In this document: positions 26,688 to 34,965 of the stretch, in pieces | Numbering within the stretch: position 1 is the first letter of the stretch | How the letters are laid out: the number at the start of each line of letters is the position of its first letter | Source of the DNA: Erysipelotrichaceae bacterium | Lineage (GTDB): Bacteria; Bacillota_I; Bacilli_A; Erysipelotrichales; Erysipelotrichaceae | Reading direction: 5' to 3' | NCBI GenBank assembly: GCA_017432895.1 | Contig: JAFRIG010000053.1 | Span: 1 to 64,000 of the forward strand | DNA length: 64,000 nt | Notes under the pieces: model-generated | Seen by the model: the letters and a program-made list of their open reading frames with translations, nothing else | The model's database searches: none | What the model was told of the DNA's origin: nothing | Position numbers and translations under genes: made by a program

Positions 26688-27523
26688 AAGCCTCTAATAC
26701 AGCGATAGATATCGCCGTCCCTTTCATATATCGCCAAAGCTTCATCACCATCGCAGATGAGGACTCTATCACTCTGACTTTCCAGCTTTATCTTTTTGCC
26801 ATTTAGGATGTCTTGAATTTCGGAATAATCTACACGATCATAGCGCTTTTCCAGCAGGTCTTTCAGATCATGGGCCTGATAGTTGCCTTCTAAGATCTCC
26901 TCAAGTTCATCGCAATCTTGTATCCTGATATCATCGACGGCAGTCCGTTTTAAAGAATAAACCGTGCCGATCAGATCAAGTTTATTCAGGATATCCCTGA
27001 CCAGGGCTCTGATATAGGTTCCGGAAGAGACAGTACATTTGAAAGTAAAACCGTCTTCATGTATCTGTATAAGTTCGATATCAAATATTTCGATCGTTCT
27101 TACCGGCAATTCAACTTCTTCATTGTTTCGCTGATATTCATAAAGTCTTTTGCCATTGACGGAAACCGCACTGGTGAGCGGAACTTCCTGTTGACTTTGG
27201 CCAAGAAATGAATTCAGTACATCTTTAAGTCTGTTTTCATCAGGAAGTTTATAATTACTTTTTTCAATGATACTTCCATCGATATCCAAAGTGTCGGTCT
27301 TAATGCCTAATAGAACTCTAGTCACATACTCCTTGCGATCGCTTACCAGAAACTGATTGGCTTTGGTCGCTTTGTCAAATAGTACTATCATCACGCCGGT
27401 CGCATTAGGATCTAAAGTTCCGGTGTGGCCTATCTTTCTGGTATGCAAAATCTTGCGCAATTTAAAGCAGACATCAAACGACGAGATACCAGCTGGTTTA
27501 TTGACATAGAGCACATTTTTCAT
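26681..27523 (-). CDS. truB: tRNA pseudouridine-55 synthase TruB
   Basis: A 280-residue enzyme that converts U55 of the T-arm to pseudouridine. The family N-terminus NKPAGISSFDVC, the catalytic block GHTGTLDPNATGVMIVLF with the essential Asp, and YEYQRNNEEVELPVR, SSGTYIRALVRD are present. Its ATG follows directly on GGGAGG with no spacing and lies 8 nt after TATAAT (27532-27537), so its leader is very short or absent. It is divergent from the ttcA-like gene. Confidence 0.95.
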   Translation of the reverse strand: MKNVLYVNKPAGISSFDVCFKLRKILHTRKIGHTGTLDPNATGVMIVLFDKATKANQFLVSDRKEYVTRVLLGIKTDTLDIDGSIIEKSNYKLPDENRLKDVLNSFLGQSQQEVPLTSAVSVNGKRLYEYQRNNEEVELPVRTIEIFDIELIQIHEDGFTFKCTVSSGTYIRALVRDILNKLDLIGTVYSLKRTAVDDIRIQDCDELEEILEGNYQAHDLKDLLEKRYDRVDYSEIQDILNGKKIKLESQSDRVLICDGDEALAIYERDGDIYRCIRGLW

Positions 27524-27545
27524 CCTCCCTGATTATATCATGAGA

Positions 27546-27557
27546 TATAATAATCGT
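27546..27557 (+). promoter_or_regulatory. -10 box positioned for a leaderless ttcA-like mRNA
   Basis: TATAAT (27546-27551), 6-nt spacer AATCGT, then ATG at 27558. It is only 8 bp away from the divergent truB -10 box (27532-27537), so the two promoters share the same 25-bp region. Confidence 0.5.
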
Positions 27558-28292
27558 ATGTCGATGAAAAAACTGCTGGCGCAGGTCAGAAAAGCCGATC
27601 AGATGTTCTCACTGATCGATGATAACGATAAGATCGCCATCGGTCTTTCGGGTGGAAAAGATTCCTCCCTTTTGTTGTATACGATGTATCTGTATCGCTT
27701 CTTATATCGCAATACCTATCATAAGGATTTCGATCTGGTCGGCATCCATATCGACCTCAATTTCGGAGAAGATGATATAAATCCTTTACTTCAATGGTTT
27801 AGCCAATATCCGATAAAGATCCATACGGAAAGCTCGAAGATCGCCGATATTTTAAAACTCAACCTGCATAAAGAAAAGATCGACTGTTCCATATGTTCAA
27901 CTTTAAAGAAAGGTGCCGTCATCAAAACAGCCAAAGAGCTCGGTTGCAACAAAGTGGCTTTTGCCCACCATGCTGACGATGCGATCGAGACGCTGCTGAT
28001 GAATATGATCTATGGCGGCCGCATCGCTACCTTTGATCCCAAGATGTATCTGACAAATTCGCAAACGACCTTTATCAGACCATTCTGTCTTTCTTTTGAA
28101 TCGGAGATCGCCAAGACCTGTAGGCAATTAGAAATACCTGTCATTTCTTCCGGCTGTCCCAATGATGGTTTCACCAAAAGAGAAGACATCAAACAGCTGT
28201 TGCATTCGATCTATCACGAATATCCGCAAGCCAAAGAGAACTTCCTTCTTTCTCTTTACAATAAAGACAAAGTCAATCTCTATCTTAAATAG
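27558..28292 (+). CDS. TtcA-like PP-loop tRNA sulfurtransferase
   Basis: About 244 residues starting at MSMKKLLAQVRKAD. The PP-loop ATP-binding motif is IGLSGGKDSSLLL. A CxxC pair (DCSICS) and a third Cys in the C-terminal SSGCPNDG match the Fe-S ligands of the TtcA group; AFAHHADDAIETLLMNM is also typical. TtcA thiolates C32 of certain tRNAs, but other PP-loop family members act on different positions, so the exact base is inferred. I choose 27558, not 27540, because the earlier ATG lies upstream of the -10 box. Confidence 0.85.
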   Translation: MSMKKLLAQVRKADQMFSLIDDNDKIAIGLSGGKDSSLLLYTMYLYRFLYRNTYHKDFDLVGIHIDLNFGEDDINPLLQWFSQYPIKIHTESSKIADILKLNLHKEKIDCSICSTLKKGAVIKTAKELGCNKVAFAHHADDAIETLLMNMIYGGRIATFDPKMYLTNSQTTFIRPFCLSFESEIAKTCRQLEIPVISSGCPNDGFTKREDIKQLLHSIYHEYPQAKENFLLSLYNKDKVNLYLK

Positions 28293-28302
28293 TTATCATA
28301 AA

Positions 28303-28335
28303 AAATTACGGAGTTGCCTCCGTAATTTCTTTTAG
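28303..28335. terminator. Bidirectional terminator between the ttcA-like gene and the P-type ATPase
   Basis: AAATTACGGAG (28303-28313), loop TTGC, CTCCGTAATTT (28318-28328), an 11-bp perfect stem with A-rich and T-rich flanks on both sides. Confidence 0.9.
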
Positions 28336-31052
28336 TTATTGTTTTCCAGTGCTTTTCTTCTGATCATCTTGCCGATCTCGAAGGCCGGGAAAGTGCTCAA
28401 GGCCAGGAAGACACAGATCATCAGTTCGTTGAAGCTAAAGGTTCCCGCTTCGATACCAAAGACATTGGACAGGCCCGGAACATAGATGGCAGATAAGGTG
28501 ATCGCCACCGTTACGATGACGGCACCAAATAACCACCAGTTGAAGTTCTTGATCATCGAAGCCGAGAAGATCGACTTGGTCTGCGAACGCATATTGATGG
28601 CACAGCAGATCTCCGCAAAGTTGACCGTCAGGAATGCCATCGCGATGGCATTGACACAATCCGCTCCACCAAAGAAGCCGGCGATCGTTCCTCTTTCCAT
28701 CTTTAAGCCGATAAAATATGCAGCCAGTTCGATAATGGAAAGATAGATGCCCTGCCAGACCATATCGATACCCGCACCGTTGGAGAAGATGCCATCGGAA
28801 GAATTACGCGGTTTTCTGGTCATGACATCGCCTTCCGCTTTTTCCATACCCAGTGCCAGACCCGGTAAAGAGTCGGTGACCATGTTGATCCAAAGCAGAT
28901 GGACAGGCGTCAGAAGGGTAAAGTTGAGCAACGAAGCAATAAACATGATGATGACTTCGCAAAGATTGGTCGAAAGCTGGAACTGGATGACTTTACAGAC
29001 GTTGTCATAGATCTTTCGGCCTTCTTCGACGGCATTGACGATAGTCGCAAAGTTGTCATCCGCCAGAACCATATCCGCAACGGACTTGGTTACATCCGTG
29101 CCGGTGATACCCATACCGATACCGATATCGGCCGACTTGATCGAAGGAGCATCGTTGACACCATCGCCAGTCATTGCCGTAACCATGCCTCTGCCCTTCC
29201 AGGCGTTGACGATCCTGGTCTTGTGTTCAGGCTGAACACGGGCATAGACCGAATACTTCGTCACGACATCCAGCATCTCTTCATCGGAATACTTATCCAG
29301 TTCATGACCTTCAATAGCCTGACTATCATCTTCAATGATACCCAGATCCTTACCGATGGCGATCGCGGTATCTTTGTGGTCACCGGTGATCATGATCGGC
29401 GTGATACCCGCTGAACGGCATTCCTTGATCGCATCATAGACCTCTACTCGGCATGGGTCTATCATACCGACGATACCGATAAAGATCAGATCGAATTCCA
29501 GATCTTCCGGTTCGACGGAAGCAGGCATAACGTCGTATTTCTTATAAGCAGCACAAAGTACTCTTAAAGCCTTGGAAGCGAATTCCTTGTTTTTGGCCAT
29601 GATCTCAGCTTTGAGATCATCGCTCATCTTGACAACGCCCTTATCGCTCAGATAACCCGTGCAGCGATCAAGCATGACATCCAAAGCACCCTTGGTATAT
29701 TGAACAAAACCGTTTCCTTCCGGATGGATAGTCGACATCATCTTACGGTTGGAATCAAATGGTGCCTCACCGACACGCGGATATTTCTCTTTCAGTTCAT
29801 ATTTAGGAAGTGAAAGTGAATTGGCATAGTTGACCAAAGCCGCTTCCGTCGGTTCACCGGTCGAATTCTCTTCACCCGGTTTGATCTCCGCATCGGAACA
29901 AAGCGCCATCGCGCTGGCCAAAAGCTTTTTATCACTGGTATATTCATCGACGACCGTCATCTTGTTTTGGGTCAGAGTGCCGGTCTTATCGGAACAGATG
30001 ATATTGGTACAGCCTAAGGTCTCGACTGCTGTCAGCTTTCTGATCAGGGCCTGACGTTTAGCCATCGCCGAAACACCGATCGAAAGGATGATCGTTACGA
30101 CGGCCGGCAAACCTTCTGGAATGGCAGCGACCGCCAAAGCGATAGCAGCGATGAAAGTATCCAAAGTAGCTGAACCTAATAGCGATAAGGAGAAATCATC
30201 GGAAACGATGACCGTTTCAATGACACCTACCGCAAAGACGATGACACAGATCCAGATGACCAGTTTGGTTAAGAAGGATGACAGTTCCGCCATCTTCTTC
30301 TGCAAAGGTGTCAGTTCCTTCTCCGCCAGAGTCAAGGCATCGGCGATCTTGCCCATCTCGGTGTCCATTCCACAGGCCGTAACAACAGCCTTGCCACGGC
30401 CATATACGACGGTCGAACCGTTATAAAGCATGTTTCTTCTATCACCTAAGGTGACGTCGTTTTGGCCTTCTTTGCACATCAAGACATCGATGATCTTGTT
30501 GACTGGGACGGATTCACCCGTCAAAGCCGCTTCTTCGGATTTCAAAGAATGCGATTCCAGGATTCGGCAGTCCGCCGGAACCGTATCACCGGCTTCATAA
30601 ATGACGACGTCGCCGACGACGATATCTTCCGATTTGACGACTTTCACATCGCCATCACGCAATACTTTCGAAGTCGAAGCCGTCATCTGCATCAAAGCTT
30701 CCATGGCCCCTTCAGCCTTGGATTCCTGGATCAGTGACATGATCGTGTTGATCGTAACGACAGCCATAATAACGATGACATCGGCGAATTCCGAGAGCCT
30801 GAAGCCATCCTTCATCTGCAGGACGTTTACTAAGGCCTGAATGGCCGCTGCCACCAGCAGCATGATGATCATCGGGTCGGAGATCGATTCAATAAACTTC
30901 TTAATCAGCGGCGTCTTTTCCGTTTCTTTGAGTTTGTTTTTGCCGTTGGTTTCCAGCCTCTTCTGGGCTTCTGCTTCGCTCAGTCCGTTTTCCGTGGTCT
31001 GAAACTGCTGCAGTACATCAGCGGCATCCTGTAAATAATACCTGTTGTCCAT
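28332..31052 (-). CDS. P-type cation-transporting ATPase (P2-type, Ca2+/Mn2+ exporter)
   Basis: About 906 residues from MDNRYYLQDAADVL, preceded by AAAGGGGAAT. It has the N-terminal cation-ATPase domain, the TGES loop (ALTGESVPVN), the ion-site motif AAIPEGLPAVVT in TM4, the phosphorylation site CSDKTGTLTQNKM, MITGDHKDTA and MTGDGVNDAPSIK. About ten membrane segments give the SERCA/PMCA-like layout. The 22 residues upstream of this start are inside the regulatory leader and are excluded. A yybP-ykoY riboswitch upstream makes Mn2+ export the best prediction, with Ca2+ as the alternative ion. Confidence 0.93.
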   Translation of the reverse strand: MDNRYYLQDAADVLQQFQTTENGLSEAEAQKRLETNGKNKLKETEKTPLIKKFIESISDPMIIMLLVAAAIQALVNVLQMKDGFRLSEFADVIVIMAVVTINTIMSLIQESKAEGAMEALMQMTASTSKVLRDGDVKVVKSEDIVVGDVVIYEAGDTVPADCRILESHSLKSEEAALTGESVPVNKIIDVLMCKEGQNDVTLGDRRNMLYNGSTVVYGRGKAVVTACGMDTEMGKIADALTLAEKELTPLQKKMAELSSFLTKLVIWICVIVFAVGVIETVIVSDDFSLSLLGSATLDTFIAAIALAVAAIPEGLPAVVTIILSIGVSAMAKRQALIRKLTAVETLGCTNIICSDKTGTLTQNKMTVVDEYTSDKKLLASAMALCSDAEIKPGEENSTGEPTEAALVNYANSLSLPKYELKEKYPRVGEAPFDSNRKMMSTIHPEGNGFVQYTKGALDVMLDRCTGYLSDKGVVKMSDDLKAEIMAKNKEFASKALRVLCAAYKKYDVMPASVEPEDLEFDLIFIGIVGMIDPCRVEVYDAIKECRSAGITPIMITGDHKDTAIAIGKDLGIIEDDSQAIEGHELDKYSDEEMLDVVTKYSVYARVQPEHKTRIVNAWKGRGMVTAMTGDGVNDAPSIKSADIGIGMGITGTDVTKSVADMVLADDNFATIVNAVEEGRKIYDNVCKVIQFQLSTNLCEVIIMFIASLLNFTLLTPVHLLWINMVTDSLPGLALGMEKAEGDVMTRKPRNSSDGIFSNGAGIDMVWQGIYLSIIELAAYFIGLKMERGTIAGFFGGADCVNAIAMAFLTVNFAEICCAINMRSQTKSIFSASMIKNFNWWLFGAVIVTVAITLSAIYVPGLSNVFGIEAGTFSFNELMICVFLALSTFPAFEIGKMIRRKALENNN

Positions 31053-31070
31053 TATTCCCCTTTCTTCCCT

Positions 31071-31097
31071 AAAAATAAAACTCATGCTTTGCATGAG
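31071..31097 (-). terminator. Riboswitch-controlled terminator upstream of the P-type ATPase
   Basis: On the minus strand CTCATGC-AAA-GCATGAG followed by TTTTATTTTT, about 20 nt before the ATPase start. It is the expression platform of the adjoining riboswitch. Confidence 0.9.
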
Positions 31098-31224
31098 CTC
31101 ATATCTTCCCTCATGCATAACACAAAGTTATACATGAGTCTCGCTTTTTAAGGCAAACCAGGCTTATAGCCGAGATTGTTGGCTTGACACGTATCATCGA
31201 TACGCTAGCTACTCCCTCATTTAC
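31071..31224 (-). promoter_or_regulatory. yybP-ykoY (manganese-sensing) riboswitch with terminator platform
   Basis: The minus-strand leader carries the class hallmarks: GAGGGAGTAGC at the 5' side (about 31207-31219) and AAAAAGCGAGACT at the 3' side (about 31138-31150), around a multi-hairpin core. Downstream, three CTCATG/CATGAG-type arms give mutually exclusive hairpins ending in the terminator. In known examples this aptamer binds Mn2+ and controls Mn2+ or related cation exporters. The downstream P-type ATPase fits well. Boundaries are approximate. Confidence 0.85.
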
Positions 31225-31230
31225 TTTATG

Positions 31231-31260
31231 ATTTTACTATAAAACAGAGCCGGTTTTCAA
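31231..31260 (-). promoter_or_regulatory. Promoter of the riboswitch-ATPase unit
   Basis: On the minus strand TTGAAA (31255-31260), 18-nt spacer, TAAAAT (31231-31236). Predicted start near 31224, directly before the aptamer. Confidence 0.7.
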
Positions 31261-31291
31261 TGGATTTTGGCTTAAACAGCAGCTTATAAGC

Positions 31292-31303
31292 TAAAATGAA
31301 GCT
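31292..31303 (+). promoter_or_regulatory. -10 box positioned for a leaderless radical SAM mRNA
   Basis: TAAAAT (31292-31297), 6-nt spacer GAAGCT, then the GTG start at 31304. An in-frame alternative ATG is absent, and no Shine-Dalgarno is seen. Confidence 0.45.
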
Positions 31304-32116
31304 GTGAAAAGAGTTTATCTGGAAATAACGGATGCCTGCAACCTCAACTGCCCTTTCTGTACCTATCAAAAGGGTGATTCTTTCATGTCTTTAATAGATA
31401 TCGACCACTATACTGATCAGATCAGACCCTTCTGCAGCTATCTTTATCTGCATATCCTGGGTGAACCTTTGCTGCATCCACAGTTTGAAGAAATATTAAC
31501 ATTGCTTGATCGTAAAGATTTTAAGGTGCAATTAGTAACAAATGGAACGTTACTTAATAAATATCCTCATATTCTTGAACATGCATGCCTGCGTAAACTT
31601 TCGATCTCCCTTCACAGTATCAGCTACATCAATGTGCCTGATGCCTATTTTATAACCATAGATAAACTTATTGAAGATCCTAAAGATACGACGATCGAAC
31701 TGCGTTTTTATGAAACGGAAATGATATCCGATCAGTTAAAGGAATATAAAGAAAAGCTGATTAATAAATTCGGTATAGAACAGACAAAAAGAAAGGATTC
31801 CTTCAAACTAAAAGATAACGTCTATCTCTACAAAGAAGAACTGTTCGACTGGCCGGACATCTCTGATACAGTCATTTCCTATGAAGGGACATGTCATGGC
31901 GGAGTAGACATGCTGGGGATAAATCATAAGGGCGATGTGACGCTTTGCTGCCTGGATCCTTTGGCTTACAACAAGCTCGGTAATCTAAAAAAGGATCATC
32001 TCAGTGATATCCTTTCTTCTAAAACATATCTTAACTATTGTGAAGAATTCCGTCAGCACAAAATAAGCTCTGAACTCTGTGCCCGCTGTTCTTACCGTCT
32101 GCGTTTCAAGGCATAG
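31304..32116 (+). CDS. Radical SAM protein with SPASM-like C-terminal cysteines, function unknown
   Basis: 270 residues from a GTG start. The radical SAM cluster motif is ACNLNCPFCTYQKG close to the N-terminus, followed by LHILGEPLLHPQFEEIL and QLVTNGTLL. The C-terminus has CHGGVDMLGINHKGDVTLCCLD and a final CARCSYR, consistent with an auxiliary Fe-S (SPASM or Twitch) domain. Such enzymes modify peptides, proteins or small molecules. No precursor peptide gene is visible next to it. Its 3' end overlaps the convergent TrmH-like gene by 25 nt. Confidence 0.8.
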   Translation: MKRVYLEITDACNLNCPFCTYQKGDSFMSLIDIDHYTDQIRPFCSYLYLHILGEPLLHPQFEEILTLLDRKDFKVQLVTNGTLLNKYPHILEHACLRKLSISLHSISYINVPDAYFITIDKLIEDPKDTTIELRFYETEMISDQLKEYKEKLINKFGIEQTKRKDSFKLKDNVYLYKEELFDWPDISDTVISYEGTCHGGVDMLGINHKGDVTLCCLDPLAYNKLGNLKKDHLSDILSSKTYLNYCEEFRQHKISSELCARCSYRLRFKA

Positions 32117-32796
32117 GCAGTTTCTAAGATGATCGATGATCTGATCGGCAAAGAGATCTCCGCAAGTTCTTTGTGATCGATCCTGATCCCATCCGTAAAC
32201 ATTTCATCCAAACCATCGTATTTCTGACTTATCAGTAAAGTATATGGCTCAGTAAAACAAACATCAGAAATCTCTCTTTTTCCCCTGCTTACAAAGGGAT
32301 AAAGATGATGATCGGGATGTTTTTCTTTATATTCATCAAGGTCCTTGAATGAAATGATATCGCAATGAAAGATCGAACCCATCGAAGCTCTGATACAGCG
32401 GGGATCGAAGTGATCGATATCGCTGCCTATCAAAGCGATATCATGAAAATCGAAACAGACCGCCGATCTGAGCACTGTTCCCAGTTCCCCGTAATCATTG
32501 AAACCGATCAGGCCGACATGAGGCTTGTTTGAAAGCTTTCCAGCATATTTATTGAAGACTCCGATACAATAACAGTTTTCCTTGACGGAAAGTTTCTCGA
32601 TGCTTCTTTCGTCATAACGATAATGAACATCGTTTTTCTCACATAGTTCGATCAGATAGGAAAACTGCTCATTTCTATGAGCTTTCTCGCTGAGCAAAAC
32701 TTCGATCATCGCATCACTTTTGTGTTTTAGAGCCTCGATCGTTAGCGATGTGCCCAGACAATAAGATGTGCTGTCGCTTCTTTCATATCTGTTCAT
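32092..32796 (-). CDS. TrmH/SpoU-family RNA methyltransferase
   Basis: 234 residues. The N-terminal part resembles the RNA-binding segment of SpoU enzymes, and the SPOUT core shows motif 1 (GFNDYGELGTVLRSAVCF, with the conserved Asn and Arg), motif 2 (DIALIGSDIDHFDPRCIRASMGSIFH) and motif 3 (ISLPIRSSIILETAYA; the usual NVS is replaced by RSS). It should 2'-O-methylate a ribose in tRNA or rRNA; the target is not predictable. The start overlaps the FAD-oxidoreductase gene end by 14 nt, so it is the third gene of the tetR unit. Confidence 0.82.
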   Translation of the reverse strand: MNRYERSDSTSYCLGTSLTIEALKHKSDAMIEVLLSEKAHRNEQFSYLIELCEKNDVHYRYDERSIEKLSVKENCYCIGVFNKYAGKLSNKPHVGLIGFNDYGELGTVLRSAVCFDFHDIALIGSDIDHFDPRCIRASMGSIFHCDIISFKDLDEYKEKHPDHHLYPFVSRGKREISDVCFTEPYTLLISQKYDGLDEMFTDGIRIDHKELAEISLPIRSSIILETAYALKRRR

Positions 32797-34297
32797 ATCT
32801 CAATATTAACGCGTTTGCGATCCTGATACCATCCAATGCACAGGACATGATACCGCCGCCATAGCCGGCACCTTCGCCCATCGGATAAAGCTCTTTTGTA
32901 TTGATAGACTGATAGGTTTCATCTCTTTTGATACGGACAGGACATGAGGAACGGGTCTCCGGTCCGACCATGATGCCTTGATCGATAAAACCGGGTATCT
33001 TTCGATCGAAATCTTTCAAAGCTTCCTTGACGATCATTAGATCATCCTTTTTAAAGAACTGATTGAAATCATATAAAACGGTTCCTAAAGGATAAGTCGA
33101 GTCAAAGATCAAGGGATTAAGATCACCCTTCATGAAGTCGGCGATATTCTGGGATAAAGCTCTATATGACTTTGAATGATCATAGGCCATTCTTTCAATA
33201 TTCTGCAGATATTCATAGCCATCTGCAAATTCTTCCTTATAGATCTGGATCAGGATGGCTGAATTGGCGATCATAGAATCTCTGGCGGCATAGGACATGC
33301 CATTGGTGACGATGGTATTTTTATCAGACATCGCCGGAATGACGATACCGCCCGGACACATACAGAAGGAATAGACGCCTTTTTCGCCCTTGTATCTTAA
33401 AAAATACTCATTGGCGCTTTCGACTAAGCCTTTGGTCTGTCTTTGATCGATGAGGCTTTGAAGATGTTCAACTCTAAAGCCGATCGCAATATCCTTCTTT
33501 TCAATGAATACACCCTTTTCTTTTAACATCATCACGCTTTGATAAGCACTGTGGCCAATGCCTATAAGCAGATGATCACAGGTGTATTCGCCCTTATTTG
33601 TCTTTATGCCATAAATCTTGCGATCTTCATCAAAAAGTATCTCTTCCATCGCTTCTGCAAAATGGAATTCCACCCCTTTTTCGATCAGATGATCGGTGAT
33701 CTTTTCAATGATCACCCGCACTTCATCGGTACCGATATGGGCATGGTTCTCGTATCTGATCGCCGCATTAGCACCATGTTTGATAAAAATATCGAGGATA
33801 TAATCGATATATTTGTCTTTGATCCTGGTCGTGAGCTTGGCATCGGAAAAAGTTCCGGCTCCCCCTTCACCAAACTGGACATTGCTTTCTTCGCTTAATA
33901 TTCCCTTTTTAAAGAAAGTCTCGACATCCTTTTCTCTTTCCTTTATCCTTTTGCCTTTTTCAAAGACCTTTACTTTGAATCCGGCTTGGCATAAGCGATA
34001 AGCCGCAAAGATCCCGCTGGGACCATAGCCGGCAACGATACAGGTGGCATTTCTTACTTTGTATGGCGGATCAAGATCTTCCTTCTCGTATAAAGATATG
34101 TCTTTGCCAAGATACTTTTCTTCATTATCGATCTCGACTAAAAGCGAGTAAACATAAAAAGGCTGCTTGCGGGCATCAAGCGATCTTTTCTTTATCTGAT
34201 AGCTTTTTACAGGATGTCTTAATCTTTTCTCCAGGATCTTTTTCAGATCCTTTTCATCCCGGCCAAGCTCAAGTTTGACGTTATTGACCAATAGCAT
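32783..34297 (-). CDS. FAD-dependent oxidoreductase (uncharacterised dehydrogenase family, COG2509-type)
   Basis: About 504 residues. An N-terminal domain (about 1-75) precedes the Rossmann FAD site CIVAGYGPSGIFAAYRLCQAG. Then come KVFEKGKRIKER, NVQFGEGGAGTFSDAKL, and the C-terminal FAD block YPMGEGAGYGGGIMSCALDGIR. The family is widespread but its substrate is unknown. The ATG at 34297 overlaps the tetR stop as TGATG; a TTG one codon earlier is less likely. A paralogue without the N-terminal domain lies at 56-57 kb. Tight linkage to TetR suggests ligand-inducible expression. Confidence 0.85.
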   Translation of the reverse strand: MLLVNNVKLELGRDEKDLKKILEKRLRHPVKSYQIKKRSLDARKQPFYVYSLLVEIDNEEKYLGKDISLYEKEDLDPPYKVRNATCIVAGYGPSGIFAAYRLCQAGFKVKVFEKGKRIKEREKDVETFFKKGILSEESNVQFGEGGAGTFSDAKLTTRIKDKYIDYILDIFIKHGANAAIRYENHAHIGTDEVRVIIEKITDHLIEKGVEFHFAEAMEEILFDEDRKIYGIKTNKGEYTCDHLLIGIGHSAYQSVMMLKEKGVFIEKKDIAIGFRVEHLQSLIDQRQTKGLVESANEYFLRYKGEKGVYSFCMCPGGIVIPAMSDKNTIVTNGMSYAARDSMIANSAILIQIYKEEFADGYEYLQNIERMAYDHSKSYRALSQNIADFMKGDLNPLIFDSTYPLGTVLYDFNQFFKKDDLMIVKEALKDFDRKIPGFIDQGIMVGPETRSSCPVRIKRDETYQSINTKELYPMGEGAGYGGGIMSCALDGIRIANALILRYEQI

Positions 34298-34926
34298 CAA
34301 TACACGCTTCCATTGGCCTTTTCTTCATTGACCATCGCAAAGAAACGATGCAGATAGTTTTTAAGTGTTTCTTTTAGGATGTATTCATCATCTCTGGCTT
34401 TTTCAAAGATATCCAAAAGGCCGGCATAACAGGCGGCGCTGTAAGCTTCGATAAGCAGTTCCCTGATCGTCCTTTGATCAAGATAGGAATATTTCTGATA
34501 GATCAAAGAAGAGATCGTTGATTTAAACCAGTCTCTGATGCTGCTGTTTAATTCGCTGTTATGCAGGATGATATTGAATTCGCTGGGTTTATCGTGCGAA
34601 AGACTTACTATCTTTTCCACAAATTCATCCAGCATCGCATTGATATCCTTGTTTTCCGTAACGACATCAAAGACTCTGGTCTGTCTTGAGACTCTTTCGA
34701 TCTTGAGACCGTTAAGCATCTTGGTGATATCATCACCGGTTTGCGCCAGTATCTGTTTATTGAGATCTTCCTTGTTGTCGAAGTAACGATATATATTTCC
34801 TACCGTGATGTCGGCTTTGGCGGCGATGGAACGCATCGAAGCTTCTTCATAGCCTTTCTCCAAAAACTCCTGTTTGGCGGCTTCAATGATCGCCTGCCTG
34901 ACATCATCCTTAAGTTTCTGTGCCAT
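34297..34926 (-). CDS. TetR/AcrR-family transcriptional regulator
   Basis: A 209-residue regulator with an N-terminal helix-turn-helix (ASMRSIAAKADITVGNIYRYFDNKEDL, about residues 26-52) and a divergent ligand-binding C-terminal domain. It heads an operon with the FAD oxidoreductase and the TrmH-like gene. A near-perfect palindrome lies across its predicted transcript start, so it probably represses its own operon until an unknown ligand binds. A GAGGT ribosome site overlaps that palindrome. Confidence 0.9.
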   Translation of the reverse strand: MAQKLKDDVRQAIIEAAKQEFLEKGYEEASMRSIAAKADITVGNIYRYFDNKEDLNKQILAQTGDDITKMLNGLKIERVSRQTRVFDVVTENKDINAMLDEFVEKIVSLSHDKPSEFNIILHNSELNSSIRDWFKSTISSLIYQKYSYLDQRTIRELLIEAYSAACYAGLLDIFEKARDDEYILKETLKNYLHRFFAMVNEEKANGSVY

Positions 34927-34929
34927 AAT

Positions 34930-34962
34930 TAGTAAACCTCTGTTTATTAAATCAATTATAGC
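34930..34962 (-). promoter_or_regulatory. Promoter and putative TetR operator
   Basis: On the minus strand TG-C-TATAAT, an extended -10 (hexamer 34955-34960). The palindrome TAGTAAAC-CTCT-GTTTATTA (34930-34949) has 7 of 8 matching arm positions and covers the expected start site. This is the layout of TetR autorepression. Confidence 0.6.
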
Positions 34963-34965
34963 ACA

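Noticed and set aside
31110-31138. The CTCATGCATAAC hairpin as an independent terminator or mobile-element end
   Set aside because: It has no U tract and fits as the ligand-free arm of the riboswitch expression platform.
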